Of a stretch of 20,071 bases of DNA, positions 5,792 to 14,700 are shown piece by piece; position 1 is the first letter of the stretch; each line of letters starts with the position of its first letter. Origin of the DNA: 2-02-FULL-49-11 sp040757655 (GTDB lineage: Bacteria; Patescibacteriota; Patescibacteriia; 2-02-FULL-49-11); the NCBI GenBank assembly GCA_040757655.1, contig JBFLWV010000067.1, forward strand, positions 1 through 20,071. The letters are read 5' to 3'. The notes beneath the pieces are model-generated. The model ran no database searches. It was not told the DNA's origin and saw nothing but the letters and a program-made list of their open reading frames with translations. The position numbers and the translations under genes were made by a program.

Positions 5792-6757
5792 ATGCCCGGA
5801 CAAGGTCGCGAAATTCGCCGAAGAATAAAGTCCATCAAATCCACGCGCCAGGTGACGCGGGCGATGGAGCTGGTGTCTGCCGCGAAGATGCGCAAAGCAG
5901 TGGCAAACGTTTTGGCAACCCGGCCATATGCGACGCTCGCATGGGAAGTGGTGCAGGCAATTGTGGGGAAAACACACACGCGGTATCATGCGCTTCTTGA
6001 GGAGCGGGGGACGGTTAAAAAGATAGGACTCATCCTTATTACCTCAAACCGCGGCTTAACGGGGAGCTTTAATACTAATATCATTGACATGGCGAGGCAG
6101 TATATTCTCCAGCACCGTGAGAAGGTAAACGTCGAAGCGGACCTCGTAATCATGGGACGCAAAGGGAGGGAGGCAATGGTGAAACATGGGCATACCACTA
6201 TAGCAGAGTTTACGAAACTAGACGTGAATGAGCGCGTGGAAGAGATCCGCCCTCTCGCGCGCCTTGTGATTGATGAGTATGTAAAAGGCACGTATGACCG
6301 GATCGTGATTGCTTATACCGATTTCATATCGAGCCTTGTGCAAAAACCGAGGATTAAACAATTGCTTCCCCTGATGGGCGAGGATCCTTATCTAGGTACC
6401 GTGGGGAAAAGTGAGATTTCCAATGAAGCTTTAAGCCATAAAGCCGTAGGCCGTAAAGCTTTAGAGCGCTATGGCACTATGGCTGATCAGGAAGAAGACG
6501 GTTATCTCTTTGAACCATCTCCCGAAGTAGTGCTCGACGCGATGCTCCCGAGAATTGTCGAGATGCAGCTCTATCAAGCGATTTTGGAATCGAACGCCTC
6601 GGAGCACTCTGCCCGCATGTTTGCGATGAGGAATGCGACGGATGCGGCGGGCGAGATGATTGATGAGCTTACCCTACTTTATAACCATGACCGGCAAGCT
6701 GGCATCACGAGGGAGATCGCCGAGATTAGCGCCGGACGTATAGCCATTGAGCGTTAA
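5792..6757 (+). CDS. atpG: F-type ATP synthase subunit gamma
   Basis: This is the central rotor shaft, 321 residues, about 30 longer than usual. The N-terminal coiled coil (REIRRRIKSIKSTRQVTRAM) and the C-terminal coiled coil (SARMFAMRNATDAAGEMIDE) are well conserved. The extra length lies near residues 210-235 (ISNEALSHKAVGRKALERYG), between the core domain and the FEPSPE motif, and is encoded by a repeat-derived stretch at 6425-6470. I chose ATG 5792; the open frame from 5768 only reads repeat sequence. An AAAGG sits directly before TATG, close for a ribosome-binding site. Confidence 0.95.
   Translation: MPGQGREIRRRIKSIKSTRQVTRAMELVSAAKMRKAVANVLATRPYATLAWEVVQAIVGKTHTRYHALLEERGTVKKIGLILITSNRGLTGSFNTNIIDMARQYILQHREKVNVEADLVIMGRKGREAMVKHGHTTIAEFTKLDVNERVEEIRPLARLVIDEYVKGTYDRIVIAYTDFISSLVQKPRIKQLLPLMGEDPYLGTVGKSEISNEALSHKAVGRKALERYGTMADQEEDGYLFEPSPEVVLDAMLPRIVEMQLYQAILESNASEHSARMFAMRNATDAAGEMIDELTLLYNHDRQAGITREIAEISAGRIAIER
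6425..6470. repeat. TAAAGCC-type heptad array inside atpG
   Basis: The array shows degenerate 7-base units TAAGCCA, TAAAGCC, GTAGGCC and GTAAAGC. AAGCTTTA (6426-6433) and TAAAGCTT (6454-6461) form its inverted ends. It is read in frame as part of the extra loop in gamma and resembles the intergenic repeat at 2220-2275. Confidence 0.65.
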
Positions 6758-6804
6758 GAAGGACAGAATTTGAATCATAACACATTGAGCAGGTTATCTA
6801 TTAT

Positions 6805-6900
6805 TAACTCAAATGTTAGAACTCAAATCTCAAAACCACAACTCAAATCCCAAAAGTTTTGAGTTTTAAGATTTGGCTTTGAGTTTTGCGATTTGAGTTT
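6805..6900. repeat. Heptamer-built long hairpin before atpD
   Basis: AACTCAAAT-type units are followed by TTTGAGTTTT-type complementary units around CCCAAAAGTTTTGAG. It is the third copy of this architecture in the operon. It ends 44 bases before the chosen atpD start. Confidence 0.85.
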
Positions 6901-6944
6901 CGAGATAATCTCGATTCTATCTTAAATTGTTTAATATTATGCGT

Positions 6945-8339
6945 ATGTCTAATGAATCCCATGGAGGTATTATCGCGCAAGTGATCGGCGCTGTGGTCGA
7001 TGTGAAATTTGAAAACCATTTACCGGGAATTTTCCATACCCTGGAGGTGCCGTTTGATCAAGGCGCTCCGCATCAAGGTGGAAAGTTAATCCTTGAGGTG
7101 CAACAGCACATGGGGGGAGGATTGGTGCGGTGCATTGCCATGGGATCCACGGATGGCATCAAACGTGGCATGCCCGCGCACGATACAGGCGCGCCTATCT
7201 CCGTACCTGTGGGGAAAGAAACCCTGGGGAGGCTTTTTAACGTGCTTGGCGAGGCGATTGATGAAAAAGAGAAGGTAATGGCAAAGCAGAGGCTCCCCAT
7301 TCATCGCGAAGCGCCGCCACTCTCGGAACAATCCACGAAATCAGAGATATTTGAAACAGGGATTAAAGTCATAGATCTCATTTGCCCTATATTGAAAGGA
7401 GGGAAAGTGGGTTTGTTTGGCGGCGCGGGCGTGGGCAAGACCGTGGTGGTGAAAGAGCTTATCCGCAATATTGCGGCCGAGCATGGGGGTGTATCAGTGT
7501 TTGCGGGTGTGGGAGAGCGCTCAAGAGAAGGCAATGACCTTTATTATGAAATGATTGAATCAGGGGTGCTTGATAAGACTGTGATGGTATTCGGGCAGAT
7601 GAACGAGCCTCCCGGTCCTCGTGCGCGGGTAGGATTGACGGGCCTTACGATGGCAGAGTATTTCAGAGATACAGAAGGCAAGGATGTATTGCTCTTCATT
7701 GATAATATATTCCGTTTCACCCAAGCAGGATCCGAGGTGTCAGCTCTCCTCGGGCGCATTCCGTCTGCCGTAGGGTACCAGCCAACGCTTGCCACGGAAA
7801 TGGGTGAGTTGCAAGAACGGATAACAAGCACGAAGAAAGGTTCTATTACGTCAGTGCAAGCAATTTACGTGCCTGCCGACGACCTTACCGACCCGGCGCC
7901 TGCGACCACCTTTTCCCACCTTGACTCCACAGTGGTATTGTCACGCTCATTGGCTGAACTCGGTATTTACCCGGCGGTGGATCCTCTGGATTCCACGTCC
8001 ACCATTCTGGATCCGGCAGTGGTGGGGCGAGAGCATTATGAAGTTGCACGCGGCGTGCAAAAGGTGCTCCAGCGCTACAAAGACCTGCAGGACATTATCG
8101 CAATTTTGGGGATTGAAGAGCTTGCTGATGAAGACAAGCTCGCGGTGGCGCGTGCCCGCAAGATACAAAAATTCCTCTCCCAACCGTTCTTCGTGGCGGA
8201 AACATTCACCGGCACCGCAGGGAAATACGTACCCTTGAAAGAAACTATCCACGGATTTAAAGAAATCTTGGAAGGCACACATGACAGCAAGAGTGAACAG
8301 GCATTTTTTATGAAAGGCGGAATTGAGGAAGTACAATAA
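6945..8339 (+). CDS. atpD: F-type ATP synthase subunit beta
   Basis: This is the catalytic F1 subunit, 464 residues from ATG 6945 (an ATG at 6939 is also possible). The beta-barrel domain begins GGIIAQVIGAVVDVKF. Walker A GGAGVGKT is at residues 159-166. The arginine and glutamate of GVGERSREGNDLYYEM, the Walker B block DVLLFIDNIFRFTQAGSE, and ALLGRIPSAVGYQPTLA are all intact. The hinge and C-terminal domain follow (GIEELADEDKLAVARARK). No insertion is seen, in contrast to gamma. Its stop overlaps an out-of-frame ATG, and atpC begins 4 bases later. Confidence 0.97.
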   Translation: MSNESHGGIIAQVIGAVVDVKFENHLPGIFHTLEVPFDQGAPHQGGKLILEVQQHMGGGLVRCIAMGSTDGIKRGMPAHDTGAPISVPVGKETLGRLFNVLGEAIDEKEKVMAKQRLPIHREAPPLSEQSTKSEIFETGIKVIDLICPILKGGKVGLFGGAGVGKTVVVKELIRNIAAEHGGVSVFAGVGERSREGNDLYYEMIESGVLDKTVMVFGQMNEPPGPRARVGLTGLTMAEYFRDTEGKDVLLFIDNIFRFTQAGSEVSALLGRIPSAVGYQPTLATEMGELQERITSTKKGSITSVQAIYVPADDLTDPAPATTFSHLDSTVVLSRSLAELGIYPAVDPLDSTSTILDPAVVGREHYEVARGVQKVLQRYKDLQDIIAILGIEELADEDKLAVARARKIQKFLSQPFFVAETFTGTAGKYVPLKETIHGFKEILEGTHDSKSEQAFFMKGGIEEVQ

Positions 8340-8343
8340 TGGT

Positions 8344-8793
8344 ATGGCTTCTATCAATTTCAAGATTGTAACTCCAGAACGCATCGTCTACGAAGATGAG
8401 GTGGATTCTGTCACCCTCCCCACCATCATGGGTGAGATCACTATTTTACCTCACCATATCCCTTTGGTTTCCACCGTGGCGTCAGGCGAGCTCGTGGTGC
8501 GGAAAGGGAATGAAGCCCATCCCATGGCGATTTCAGGAGGGTTTGTGGAGGTGCGGGAGGGAAGTAGTGTAACCGTACTAGCCGATACGGCTGAACGCGT
8601 GCACGAAATTGATGAGGCGCGGGCAGAGGAAGCGAAAGAGCGGGCGAGAAAAGTATTGGCGGAACGCCAGGCAGAGGATATTGATTATACGGCACTCGCC
8701 ACGAAAATTGAAAAAGAGCTAGCGCGTTTAAGGGTTGCTCGCAAATACGCTCATCAGCGCAAAATCGGTCCGCAAATAGCAAAGGAGGAATGA
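8344..8793 (+). CDS. atpC: F-type ATP synthase subunit epsilon
   Basis: This is the small rotor subunit that inhibits ATP hydrolysis in many bacteria: 149 residues. It has the N-terminal beta-sandwich (FKIVTPERIVYEDEVDSVTL, GEITILPHHIPLVS) and a longer helical C-terminus (EARAEEAKERARKVLAERQA). ATG 8344 gives the usual N-terminus; the GAGGAA near the end of atpD can serve as ribosome-binding site. It closes the atp operon. No clear terminator follows before the next gene, 57 bases away. Confidence 0.93.
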   Translation: MASINFKIVTPERIVYEDEVDSVTLPTIMGEITILPHHIPLVSTVASGELVVRKGNEAHPMAISGGFVEVREGSSVTVLADTAERVHEIDEARAEEAKERARKVLAERQAEDIDYTALATKIEKELARLRVARKYAHQRKIGPQIAKEE

Positions 8794-8850
8794 CAAGCGT
8801 TCGGATTACCTGAAGAATAAGGCGAGCATCAACTCGTCTCAACTTATCTT

Positions 8851-9987
8851 ATGGGTGAAATGCCAAGTAGGAGAGATTTTTTAAAAGCTTTGGGAATAGG
8901 AGCGGGCGTTTTTGCTGCAGGTAATTTATTGGATAAATCTCCTTCGGAACCGTCTCCTGATGAGCCAAAAGCAACAGAACCTACGTCGGAAGAACTCGCG
9001 CAGCGAGAAAAGGAAGCGCAGGAGCAGGCGCGCAAGGAACGGGAGAAGGCGTTAAGCCCGGAGCGCATCATGGAGGCGATTCATGCGTATCAAGAGGAAT
9101 TTCCAGACAGACTTGATAAGCTTAAAGCAATGGATAATCAACGCATTCCTAAACTCTTAGCGCGCGTCATCTGTTCAGAAGATCCTTATTATATTTCAGT
9201 CGCCGGCCTTATTGGTGTGTGCGTCCTTAATAGATGGAAAAATGCGCATCGGGGCGACATTTCCCCCACTTTTTGGCACGTGGTCATGGGGGACGCAAAG
9301 GAGTTTGGACGTCAGGATGCGGTAAGGAAATATTTTGCCACTGACCAAGACCCAAGTGAGGATAAGTATGAAGCACACCTCCTCCTTGCCGACATGTTGT
9401 TGCAGACAGGAGAGTTTGCATATCTTTATAGGAAAACAATCCAAAACCATGCAGATGGGTTATCCATGCAAGCGAAACAAGCAAGGTCAGGAAAAACCGC
9501 AGAACGGTTGAGGAAGAGAGCGCAGGAAATGCTGCAGAGCCATTTGGTTGATTGCAGTGAAAAGACGTTTGAGCCGGGGGATAAAATCGGTGCGTATTTG
9601 CATGAAAGGAGAGAATTAAGCGGATGGCGCGGAATCTCGGAACGCTTCCAATTTCTGCAGACGATGTTTTTGCACATTATTGCACAAAGAAAAAATCGTG
9701 CTGATTATTTAGCGAAAAAGGCGCTAGGTGAGACGGGGATGACGTACTATCGGTCGCCGGAAGAGGTAATGAATAAATGGGAAACTGAACTTGGAGTCAA
9801 GTGGATCAATATGCCCCTTGATAAAGCCGGCATAGCGGGAGATCCTCATGAGTATGTGCGATTTGGGGTTATCGTGGGGCAACGGGATGCTGAAGGGTTG
9901 AGTGAAGAGGAATTTAATGCGTGTTTGGAGAAAAATGCCCTTCTTGCGGAATGTTTTGCTCCCCCCACGAGACGTGCAACGGTATAG
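8851..9987 (+). CDS. Tat-signal exported protein, possible SleB-like hydrolase
   Basis: The 378-residue protein starts with a twin-arginine signal: SRRDFLK at residues 6-12, then the hydrophobic GIGAGVFAAGNLL. A Ser/Pro/Glu-rich linker follows (about 30-70). ATG 8860 is an equally good start. The mature part is helical. Residues about 101-152 (LLARVICSED, then SVAGLIGVCVLNRW) resemble in pattern the start of the SleB/CwlJ cell-wall hydrolase fold, with a Glu and a later LNR motif, but I cannot confirm homology. No cysteine cluster or cofactor motif explains the need for Tat. It lies downstream of atpC on the same strand and is probably unrelated in function. Confidence 0.6.
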   Translation: MGEMPSRRDFLKALGIGAGVFAAGNLLDKSPSEPSPDEPKATEPTSEELAQREKEAQEQARKEREKALSPERIMEAIHAYQEEFPDRLDKLKAMDNQRIPKLLARVICSEDPYYISVAGLIGVCVLNRWKNAHRGDISPTFWHVVMGDAKEFGRQDAVRKYFATDQDPSEDKYEAHLLLADMLLQTGEFAYLYRKTIQNHADGLSMQAKQARSGKTAERLRKRAQEMLQSHLVDCSEKTFEPGDKIGAYLHERRELSGWRGISERFQFLQTMFLHIIAQRKNRADYLAKKALGETGMTYYRSPEEVMNKWETELGVKWINMPLDKAGIAGDPHEYVRFGVIVGQRDAEGLSEEEFNACLEKNALLAECFAPPTRRATV

Positions 9988-10012
9988 TACTTTTATTCTT
10001 CTCACTATTTTC

Positions 10013-10071
10013 GTAGCGTCGCAGTCCATCTGCGACTCAACGATCGGGTGGCAGACCAGCTGCCACGCTAC
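10013..10071. repeat. REP-like double hairpin, copy 1
   Basis: Outer arms GTAGCGT and ACGCTAC enclose two hairpins: GTCGCAG-tccat-CTGCGAC and GTGGCAG-accag-CTGCCAC. The same three-stem plan recurs at 10088, 10733 and 10804, with compensating base changes in the first hairpin. Confidence 0.85.
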
Positions 10072-10087
10072 AGAATGTTGATCGGTT

Positions 10088-10158
10088 GTAGCGTCGGAGC
10101 TTGTCTCCGACCCACCCGATCGGGTGGCAGGCAAGGTGGCAGACCAGATGCCACGCTA
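10088..10158. repeat. REP-like double hairpin, copy 2
   Basis: Outer arms are GTAGCGT (10088-10094) and ACGCTAC (10152-10158). The first hairpin is GTCGGAG-cttgt-CTCCGAC. The second region has a duplicated GTGGCAG unit, making this copy longer. A further half copy (GCGTCGGAG-ttcat-CTCCGA) follows near 10180-10199. Confidence 0.8.
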
Positions 10159-10218
10159 CAATCAGTTGTGTTCACGGGAGCGTCGGAGTTCATCTCCGAT
10201 TTAGGATACAAAAAGCGC

Positions 10219-10256
10219 AAACCCGGAAAGTCTTCTTAAAAAGACGATCCGGGTTT
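10219..10256. terminator. Hairpin terminator, probably bidirectional
   Basis: AAACCCGG (10219-10226) pairs with CCGGGTTT (10249-10256), and an inner GTCTT (10230-10234) pairs with AAGAC (10241-10245). A T-run follows on the plus strand (GGGTTTTATT), and A/T-rich sequence lies on the other side. It separates the plus-strand repeats from the minus-strand gene whose stop is at 10269. Confidence 0.75.
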
Positions 10257-10268
10257 TATTGAGTTATG

Positions 10269-10601
10269 TTATTTTGTCTCCTTCTGTATTTTTTCTAATT
10301 CTTTACGTATGCGATTAAGATTTGCCTGTTCTAACTCAACTATTATGTGTAGAGCATGAGCGTAGGCACTTCGCATAAACGTAATTTCCTTTTTTGCGGC
10401 AAGTACTTCCCCCGCTGCAGTTGTATCGCCGCGGAGAAACAAAGAATACGCAACCGTCTCCAATGCGGTTGTATCAGCCGAGTTAGGAGCACACTCGACT
10501 ATTTTAAAAAATCCAAAATCATATTGTGGGGGTTGGGCATTGATTGATGGAGAAGAAAGAAAGAAGAGCCCAACAAAGAAAAAAAGGTTCGCGGTACGCA
10601 T
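10269..10601 (-). CDS. Small exported protein of unknown function
   Basis: The 110-residue product begins with a clear signal peptide (MRTANLFFFVGLFFLSS, likely cleaved after INA near residue 22). The mature part has about 85 residues, with an Ala-rich helical middle (TTAAGEVLAAKKE) and a charged C-terminal helix (NLNRIRKELEKIQKE) reminiscent of TPR-like helices; I recognise no family. It has one of the best ribosome-binding sites in the window (AGGAGG five bases before ATG). It is the only convincing minus-strand gene here, and it is bracketed by REP-like repeats on both sides and a terminator at its end. Confidence 0.75.
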   Translation of the reverse strand: MRTANLFFFVGLFFLSSPSINAQPPQYDFGFFKIVECAPNSADTTALETVAYSLFLRGDTTAAGEVLAAKKEITFMRSAYAHALHIIVELEQANLNRIRKELEKIQKETK

Positions 10602-10606
10602 GGCGT

Positions 10607-10612
10607 CCTCCT
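10607..10612 (-). promoter_or_regulatory. Strong ribosome-binding site of the small exported protein
   Basis: AGGAGG on the minus strand lies 5 bases before the ATG (10599-10601 on the plus strand). This fixes the start and supports the gene being real. Confidence 0.8.
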
Positions 10613-10732
10613 ACGGTATTGAGAGAGTAATTTGTTTTTAAGAACAGTGGTTTAATCACCCCATTTCTACTCCTTCTCTCTCTATCAAGTTTTGATGGTC
10701 ATTATTATCACTTAGTATCCGACGCCAACTTC

Positions 10733-10779
10733 GTAGCGTCGCAGTCTGCGACTTGGTGGCAGGCAAGCTGCCACGCTAC
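10733..10779. repeat. REP-like double hairpin, copy 3
   Basis: Arms GTAGCGT (10733-10739) and ACGCTAC (10773-10779) enclose GTCGCAG/CTGCGAC with almost no loop and GTGGCAG-gcaag-CTGCCAC. This is the most compact copy. Confidence 0.85.
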
Positions 10780-10803
10780 AATTGAATACGTTTTCCGTCG
10801 TTT

Positions 10804-10861
10804 GTAGCGTCATAGCTTGTCTATGACTCAACCGATCGAATGGCATATAGACTCACGCTAC
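10804..10861. repeat. REP-like double hairpin, copy 4 (partly decayed)
   Basis: Outer arms are GTAGCGT and ACGCTAC. The first hairpin is GTCATAG-cttgt-CTATGAC, pairing perfectly with bases different from the other copies. The second hairpin (ATGGCATATAGACTCA) no longer pairs. Confidence 0.8.
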
Positions 10862-10881
10862 CTTGGTCGTTCGATGAGGTA

Positions 10882-10910
10882 TTAAGGTTGTGATTGCGGT
10901 GTGGTACACT
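10882..10910 (+). promoter_or_regulatory. Possible promoter upstream of the winged-helix gene
   Basis: TACACT at 10905-10910, with TGTGG before it, resembles an extended -10 element. A weak -35 candidate, TTAAGG, lies 17 bases upstream. The start codon is over 100 bases downstream, so the leader would include the hairpin at 10973. Confidence 0.35.
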
Positions 10911-10972
10911 GGAGATACTTAATATCGGAAAGTCAAAAGAAAATCGATTTTTATTTATTTTTTTATGTCTGG

Positions 10973-10994
10973 ATCCCGTATCTCGGTACGGGAT
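10973..10994. repeat. ATCCCGTA palindrome
   Basis: ATCCCGTA-tctcgg-TACGGGAT is a perfect 8-bp stem. Its CCCGTA/TACGGG core recurs in the nested hairpin at 11665-11709, just before uvrD. Confidence 0.75.
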
Positions 10995-11026
10995 GACAAT
11001 CGGAGTTTGGTTGGTAATTAGTGTAT

Positions 11027-11584
11027 ATGGACGACACCAATCAGGAGGAAAATGCAGCAGCGAATCCTGTGTTGCCTGAAGAGGTGGCGCAGGGTGAAGC
11101 GGTAAACCCGCCCCCGCCTTCGGTGACCCCTTCCGAAGAGGGGAGTTTGAATGTGGGCGAGGCGTCGGCGGAGACGCCCTCACCTCAATCCTCTCACATG
11201 GCAGGGAGAGTGGCAGATGAGAGTGTTGCGGAGGGGAATGTGAGGGTGGTGGAGAAAGTGGTTGAAAAGATTATTGAGAAGCCGGTTGAGGTGATGAAAG
11301 AAGTGAAGGTGTTTGACGCAGCGCAAGCGGCAGAGGAAACGAGAGCGCGTTTGCTCGGTTCGCGCGCGGCGGCGTTGCAGGCGCGCCGCGGGAAGCGTGA
11401 TAAAAAATTAGAGAAAATCTTGCAGCGCGCGCGCGAGCGGGGGAGAATTACGAATGACGAGGTGCAGATTTTGATTGGCACCACGGACGCAACCGCGCGA
11501 AGATATCTGGTGGCATTGGCGAGTCAGGGAAGATTGAAAAAGGTGGGAGGGGAAGGGAGAGGGGTGCATTATGCGCCTCTTTGA
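11027..11584 (+). CDS. Acidic-tailed protein with C-terminal winged-helix domain
   Basis: From ATG 11027 the protein has 185 residues (a GTG at 11021 is possible). The first half is low-complexity, acidic and proline-rich. It is followed by a Val/Glu/Lys repeat (VVEKVVEKIIEKPVEV) that may be a coiled coil, then a basic helical part. The last 50 residues (RITNDEVQILIGTTDATARR, then YLVALASQGRLKKVG) look like a winged helix-turn-helix of the kind in small regulators, so DNA binding is likely. No ligand domain is visible. Part of the acidic region is encoded by a hairpin-like stretch at 11127-11143. It lies directly upstream of the helicase-nuclease gene, but a hairpin between them argues against tight co-transcription. 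Confidence 0.65.
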   Translation: MDDTNQEENAAANPVLPEEVAQGEAVNPPPPSVTPSEEGSLNVGEASAETPSPQSSHMAGRVADESVAEGNVRVVEKVVEKIIEKPVEVMKEVKVFDAAQAAEETRARLLGSRAAALQARRGKRDKKLEKILQRARERGRITNDEVQILIGTTDATARRYLVALASQGRLKKVGGEGRGVHYAPL

Positions 11585-11586
11585 GG

Positions 11587-11618
11587 AAACCACTTATTTC
11601 GCGCCAAATGAGTGGTTT
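11587..11618 (+). terminator. Hairpin after the winged-helix gene
   Basis: AAACCACT (11587-11594) pairs with AGTGGTTT (11611-11618); inner ATTT pairs with AAAT. It starts two bases after the stop codon. The following sequence is only moderately T-rich, so termination strength is uncertain. Confidence 0.55.
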
Positions 11619-11664
11619 ATAAATGAGAGGAGTAATTATTGTTTTGTGTTAAAATGAATTCTAG

Positions 11665-11709
11665 ATTCCCGCTGGAGTTTTACCCCGTACTGCGATACGG
11701 GGCGGGAAT
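11665..11709. repeat. Nested ATTCCCGC / CCCGTA palindrome before uvrD
   Basis: ATTCCCGC (11665-11672) pairs with GCGGGAAT (11702-11709), and inner CCCGTA pairs with TACGGG. It ends 13 bases before the helicase start codon, where it could affect translation. The core is shared with 10973-10994. Confidence 0.7.
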
Positions 11710-11722
11710 GACGGTATGAAAT

Positions 11723-14700
11723 ATGGTAAATGATTTATTATTGGATGATTTAAACGAGGCGCAGCGGGAAGCGGTGACCTTTGTGGAGCGGCCGTTGTTG
11801 ATTGTGGCGGGTGCAGGCACTGGCAAGACCACGGTGATTACCCGCAGGATCGCGTGGTTGATCAGGGAAGGAAAGGCAAAAGGCGATGAGATTTTGGGAT
11901 TAACCTTTACTGACAAAGCAGCTGGGGAAATGGAAGAACGGGTAGATCGGCTTTTGCCCATGGGCTATGTGGACCTCTGGATTTCTACGTTCCATTCGTT
12001 TGGGGAGCGCTTGTTGCGCGCGCATGCCATTGACATCGGGTTGCCGAACGAATTTAAGCTCCTTAACACCACTGCCCAATGGATGTTGGTGCGTCAAAAC
12101 TTCCACAAATTTGACCTTGACTATTACCGCCCCTTGGGCAACCCCACCAAATTTATCCATGCGCTCCTGAAGCACTTTTCAAGGGCAAAGGACGAGGGAG
12201 TCACCCCTGATGATTATTTGAATTATGTAGAAGGATTAAAGCTTAATTCCGGCGCAGGGGAATCTGCGGGAGGAGCGATAATAAAAAAATCCAAAATCCA
12301 AAATCCAAAATCCAAAATGAAGGAATCCTTGCAGGATGATTCACCGATAGAAGAATCGGATGTGGGAAGGCTGGAAGAGATTGCGAAGGCGTATAAAGTG
12401 TATGAACAGCTGCTTATGGACGCAGGGGCGCTCGATTTCGGCGATCTCATCATGTATACCGTGAAGCTTTTGAATAGTCGGCCGAAGATATTGGAGCAGT
12501 ACCGAAGGCAGTTTAAATATATTCTGGTGGACGAATTTCAGGATACCAACTGGGCGCAGTATGAATTGGTGAAGATTCTCGCACCTCAGTTCAGGCAGGG
12601 ACGATTTTTTTCGGGGCGCGATCAAACAGACGTGACGCCAGACCCCTCAAAAAATCGCTCTCCCTTCACTGAGGTTGATGTGGGAGGAGAGGTGACGGTG
12701 GTTGCCGATGACGACCAGTCCATTTACCGGTTCCGCGGCGCGGCCATGAGCAATATTTTGCAATTCAAGAAAGATTACACCCGCGCCCATGCAGTCGTGC
12801 TCACGCAAAATTACCGCTCCTCGCAGGCTATACTTGACCTCTCGCACCGGTTTATCCAAAAGAATAATCCCAACCGGCTGGAGGCGCAGGAAGGCATTGT
12901 GAAAGCGCTTGTGTCCGCACATAAAAGTAGAACACAAATACGTGAAATTGTAACCAAAAGCGGTGAAGAAGAGACAAACATGGTCGTCAACACAATCATA
13001 AAGATGAAACAAGACGATTCCGCATTAACCTGGAATGATTTCGCGATTCTCGTGCGCGCGAATAGCCAGGCGGACACCTTCATTCATGCGCTAGAACAGG
13101 CGCAGATTCCTTCACAATACGTGGCCTCGAAAGGTCTCTATACCAAAGCGGTGATCCTTGATGTGGTGAATTGGCTGAAGCTCTTGGATAATTACCATGA
13201 AAGCGCGAGCTTATGGCGGGTGCTCAATATCCCGAGTTTTAAGATGCCATGGAACGATTTAGTTGAGGCGACTTCTCACGCGCACAAGAAAAGCATGTCC
13301 CTCTATGAGGCCCTGAAAGGCGCACGTGCGCTCTCAAGCGTATCCGAAGAGGGGCATCGGGTTATTGTTAAAGTTTTAGGATTGATTGAGCGACATACAC
13401 AGTTAGCCAGGACGCTCGCGGTAGGGAAACTCGTCCTGCAATTTTTAGAAGAGTCGGGATATGTAGCCTACCTCGCGAAATTACCAGAAGCAGATGCAAA
13501 GGAACAGCTCTCTTACCTTGATCAGTTTTATAAACAAATCAGTGTATTTGAACAATCTTTTCCTCACGCGGGTATTAAGCAATTTTTAGAAACACATGAG
13601 ATGGAATTGGAATCAGGCGAGGCAGGATCTTTGGAAAATAATATAGAGGAGGGGCCAGATGCGGTAAAAGTGATGACCGTGCATGCGGCAAAAGGTTTGG
13701 AATTCCATACGGTCTTTATTGTCCAATTGGTGGACAAACGATTTCCTTCTATCGAGCGGAGCGATCCCATTGAATTGCCTTTAGCGTTGGTAAAAGAAAT
13801 AATCCCCGAGGGGGAAGTGCACCTGGAGGAAGAGCGTCGGTTGTTCTACGTAGCCATGACGCGCGCGAAGCAGAATCTCTTCTTCACGCGCGCGGAAGAC
13901 TACGGGGGAGCGAGGAAAAAGAAGCCGTCGCAGTTTTTGTATGAGCTTGGATTGGAGGGTGAAGCAGAGCAAGAGGTATATAAGGCTGATAAGTCTTATA
14001 GGACATATACGTCTGATAAGCTCGATAAGTCACGCCAGTCCGAACGCTCACAATACGCCTTACCTGCGAAATTCTCATTCACCCAGCTGAAAGCGTTTGA
14101 AACCTGCCCCTATCAGTACCGTTTCGCGCACGTTTTGCATGTGCCGGTGAAGGGGCGATTTACCTTCAGCTTTGGCCGCACCATGCATCAGACATTGCAA
14201 CAGTTTTTTGCACTCATGAAGGATGAGAAAGGCGCGCAGGCAGATCTATTCGGTTCCGGCCGCGCACCAAGCGCACCAAAACCGCGTACCGTACCGCCCC
14301 TTAAGGATTTATTGGAACTGTATGAAAAGAACTGGATAGACGACTGGTATGAATCAAGGCAGCACAAGGAAGAATATAGGGAGAAAGGAAGGAAAATATT
14401 AGAAGAGTTCCATGAGAAAATATCTGCACAGCCGCCGCAGCCAATCTATTTGGAGCAGGGGTTTCATTTGAAGATTAAGGAAAATGACGCCTCCACCGTT
14501 TCCCCCTCTTACCTTAAGAGAGGGATAGGGGGAGTTATCACCATTAAGGGCGTGATAGACCGCATAGACGGGGTAGAGGGCGGCGTGGAAATTATTGATT
14601 ATAAAACAGGCCGCGCGAAAGACCTTGAGAGGGCAGACAAGGACCAGTTATTGATCTACCAGATTGCCGCGCGTGAAGTGTTGGGATTAAAACCGTTGCG

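Larger units (their letters stand above)
10602..11026. other. Gene-free stretch with repeats and a possible promoter
   Basis: This 425-base gap holds the upstream region of the minus-strand gene, two REP-like copies (10733-10779 and 10804-10861), a promoter-like sequence (10882-10910), an A/T-rich run, and a perfect hairpin at 10973-10994. I see no convincing coding sequence in it. Confidence 0.7.

Noticed and set aside
5791..5801. TATGCCCGGAC at the atpG start as a third TATG/CCCG element end
   Set aside because: Only TATGCCCG is shared; no CTAAATTT follows and no matching right end is present. The codons fit the normal gamma N-terminus.
10048..10239. A 63-codon open frame over the REP-like repeats
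   Set aside because: It consists of translated palindromic repeats with no ribosome-binding site and no protein-like pattern.
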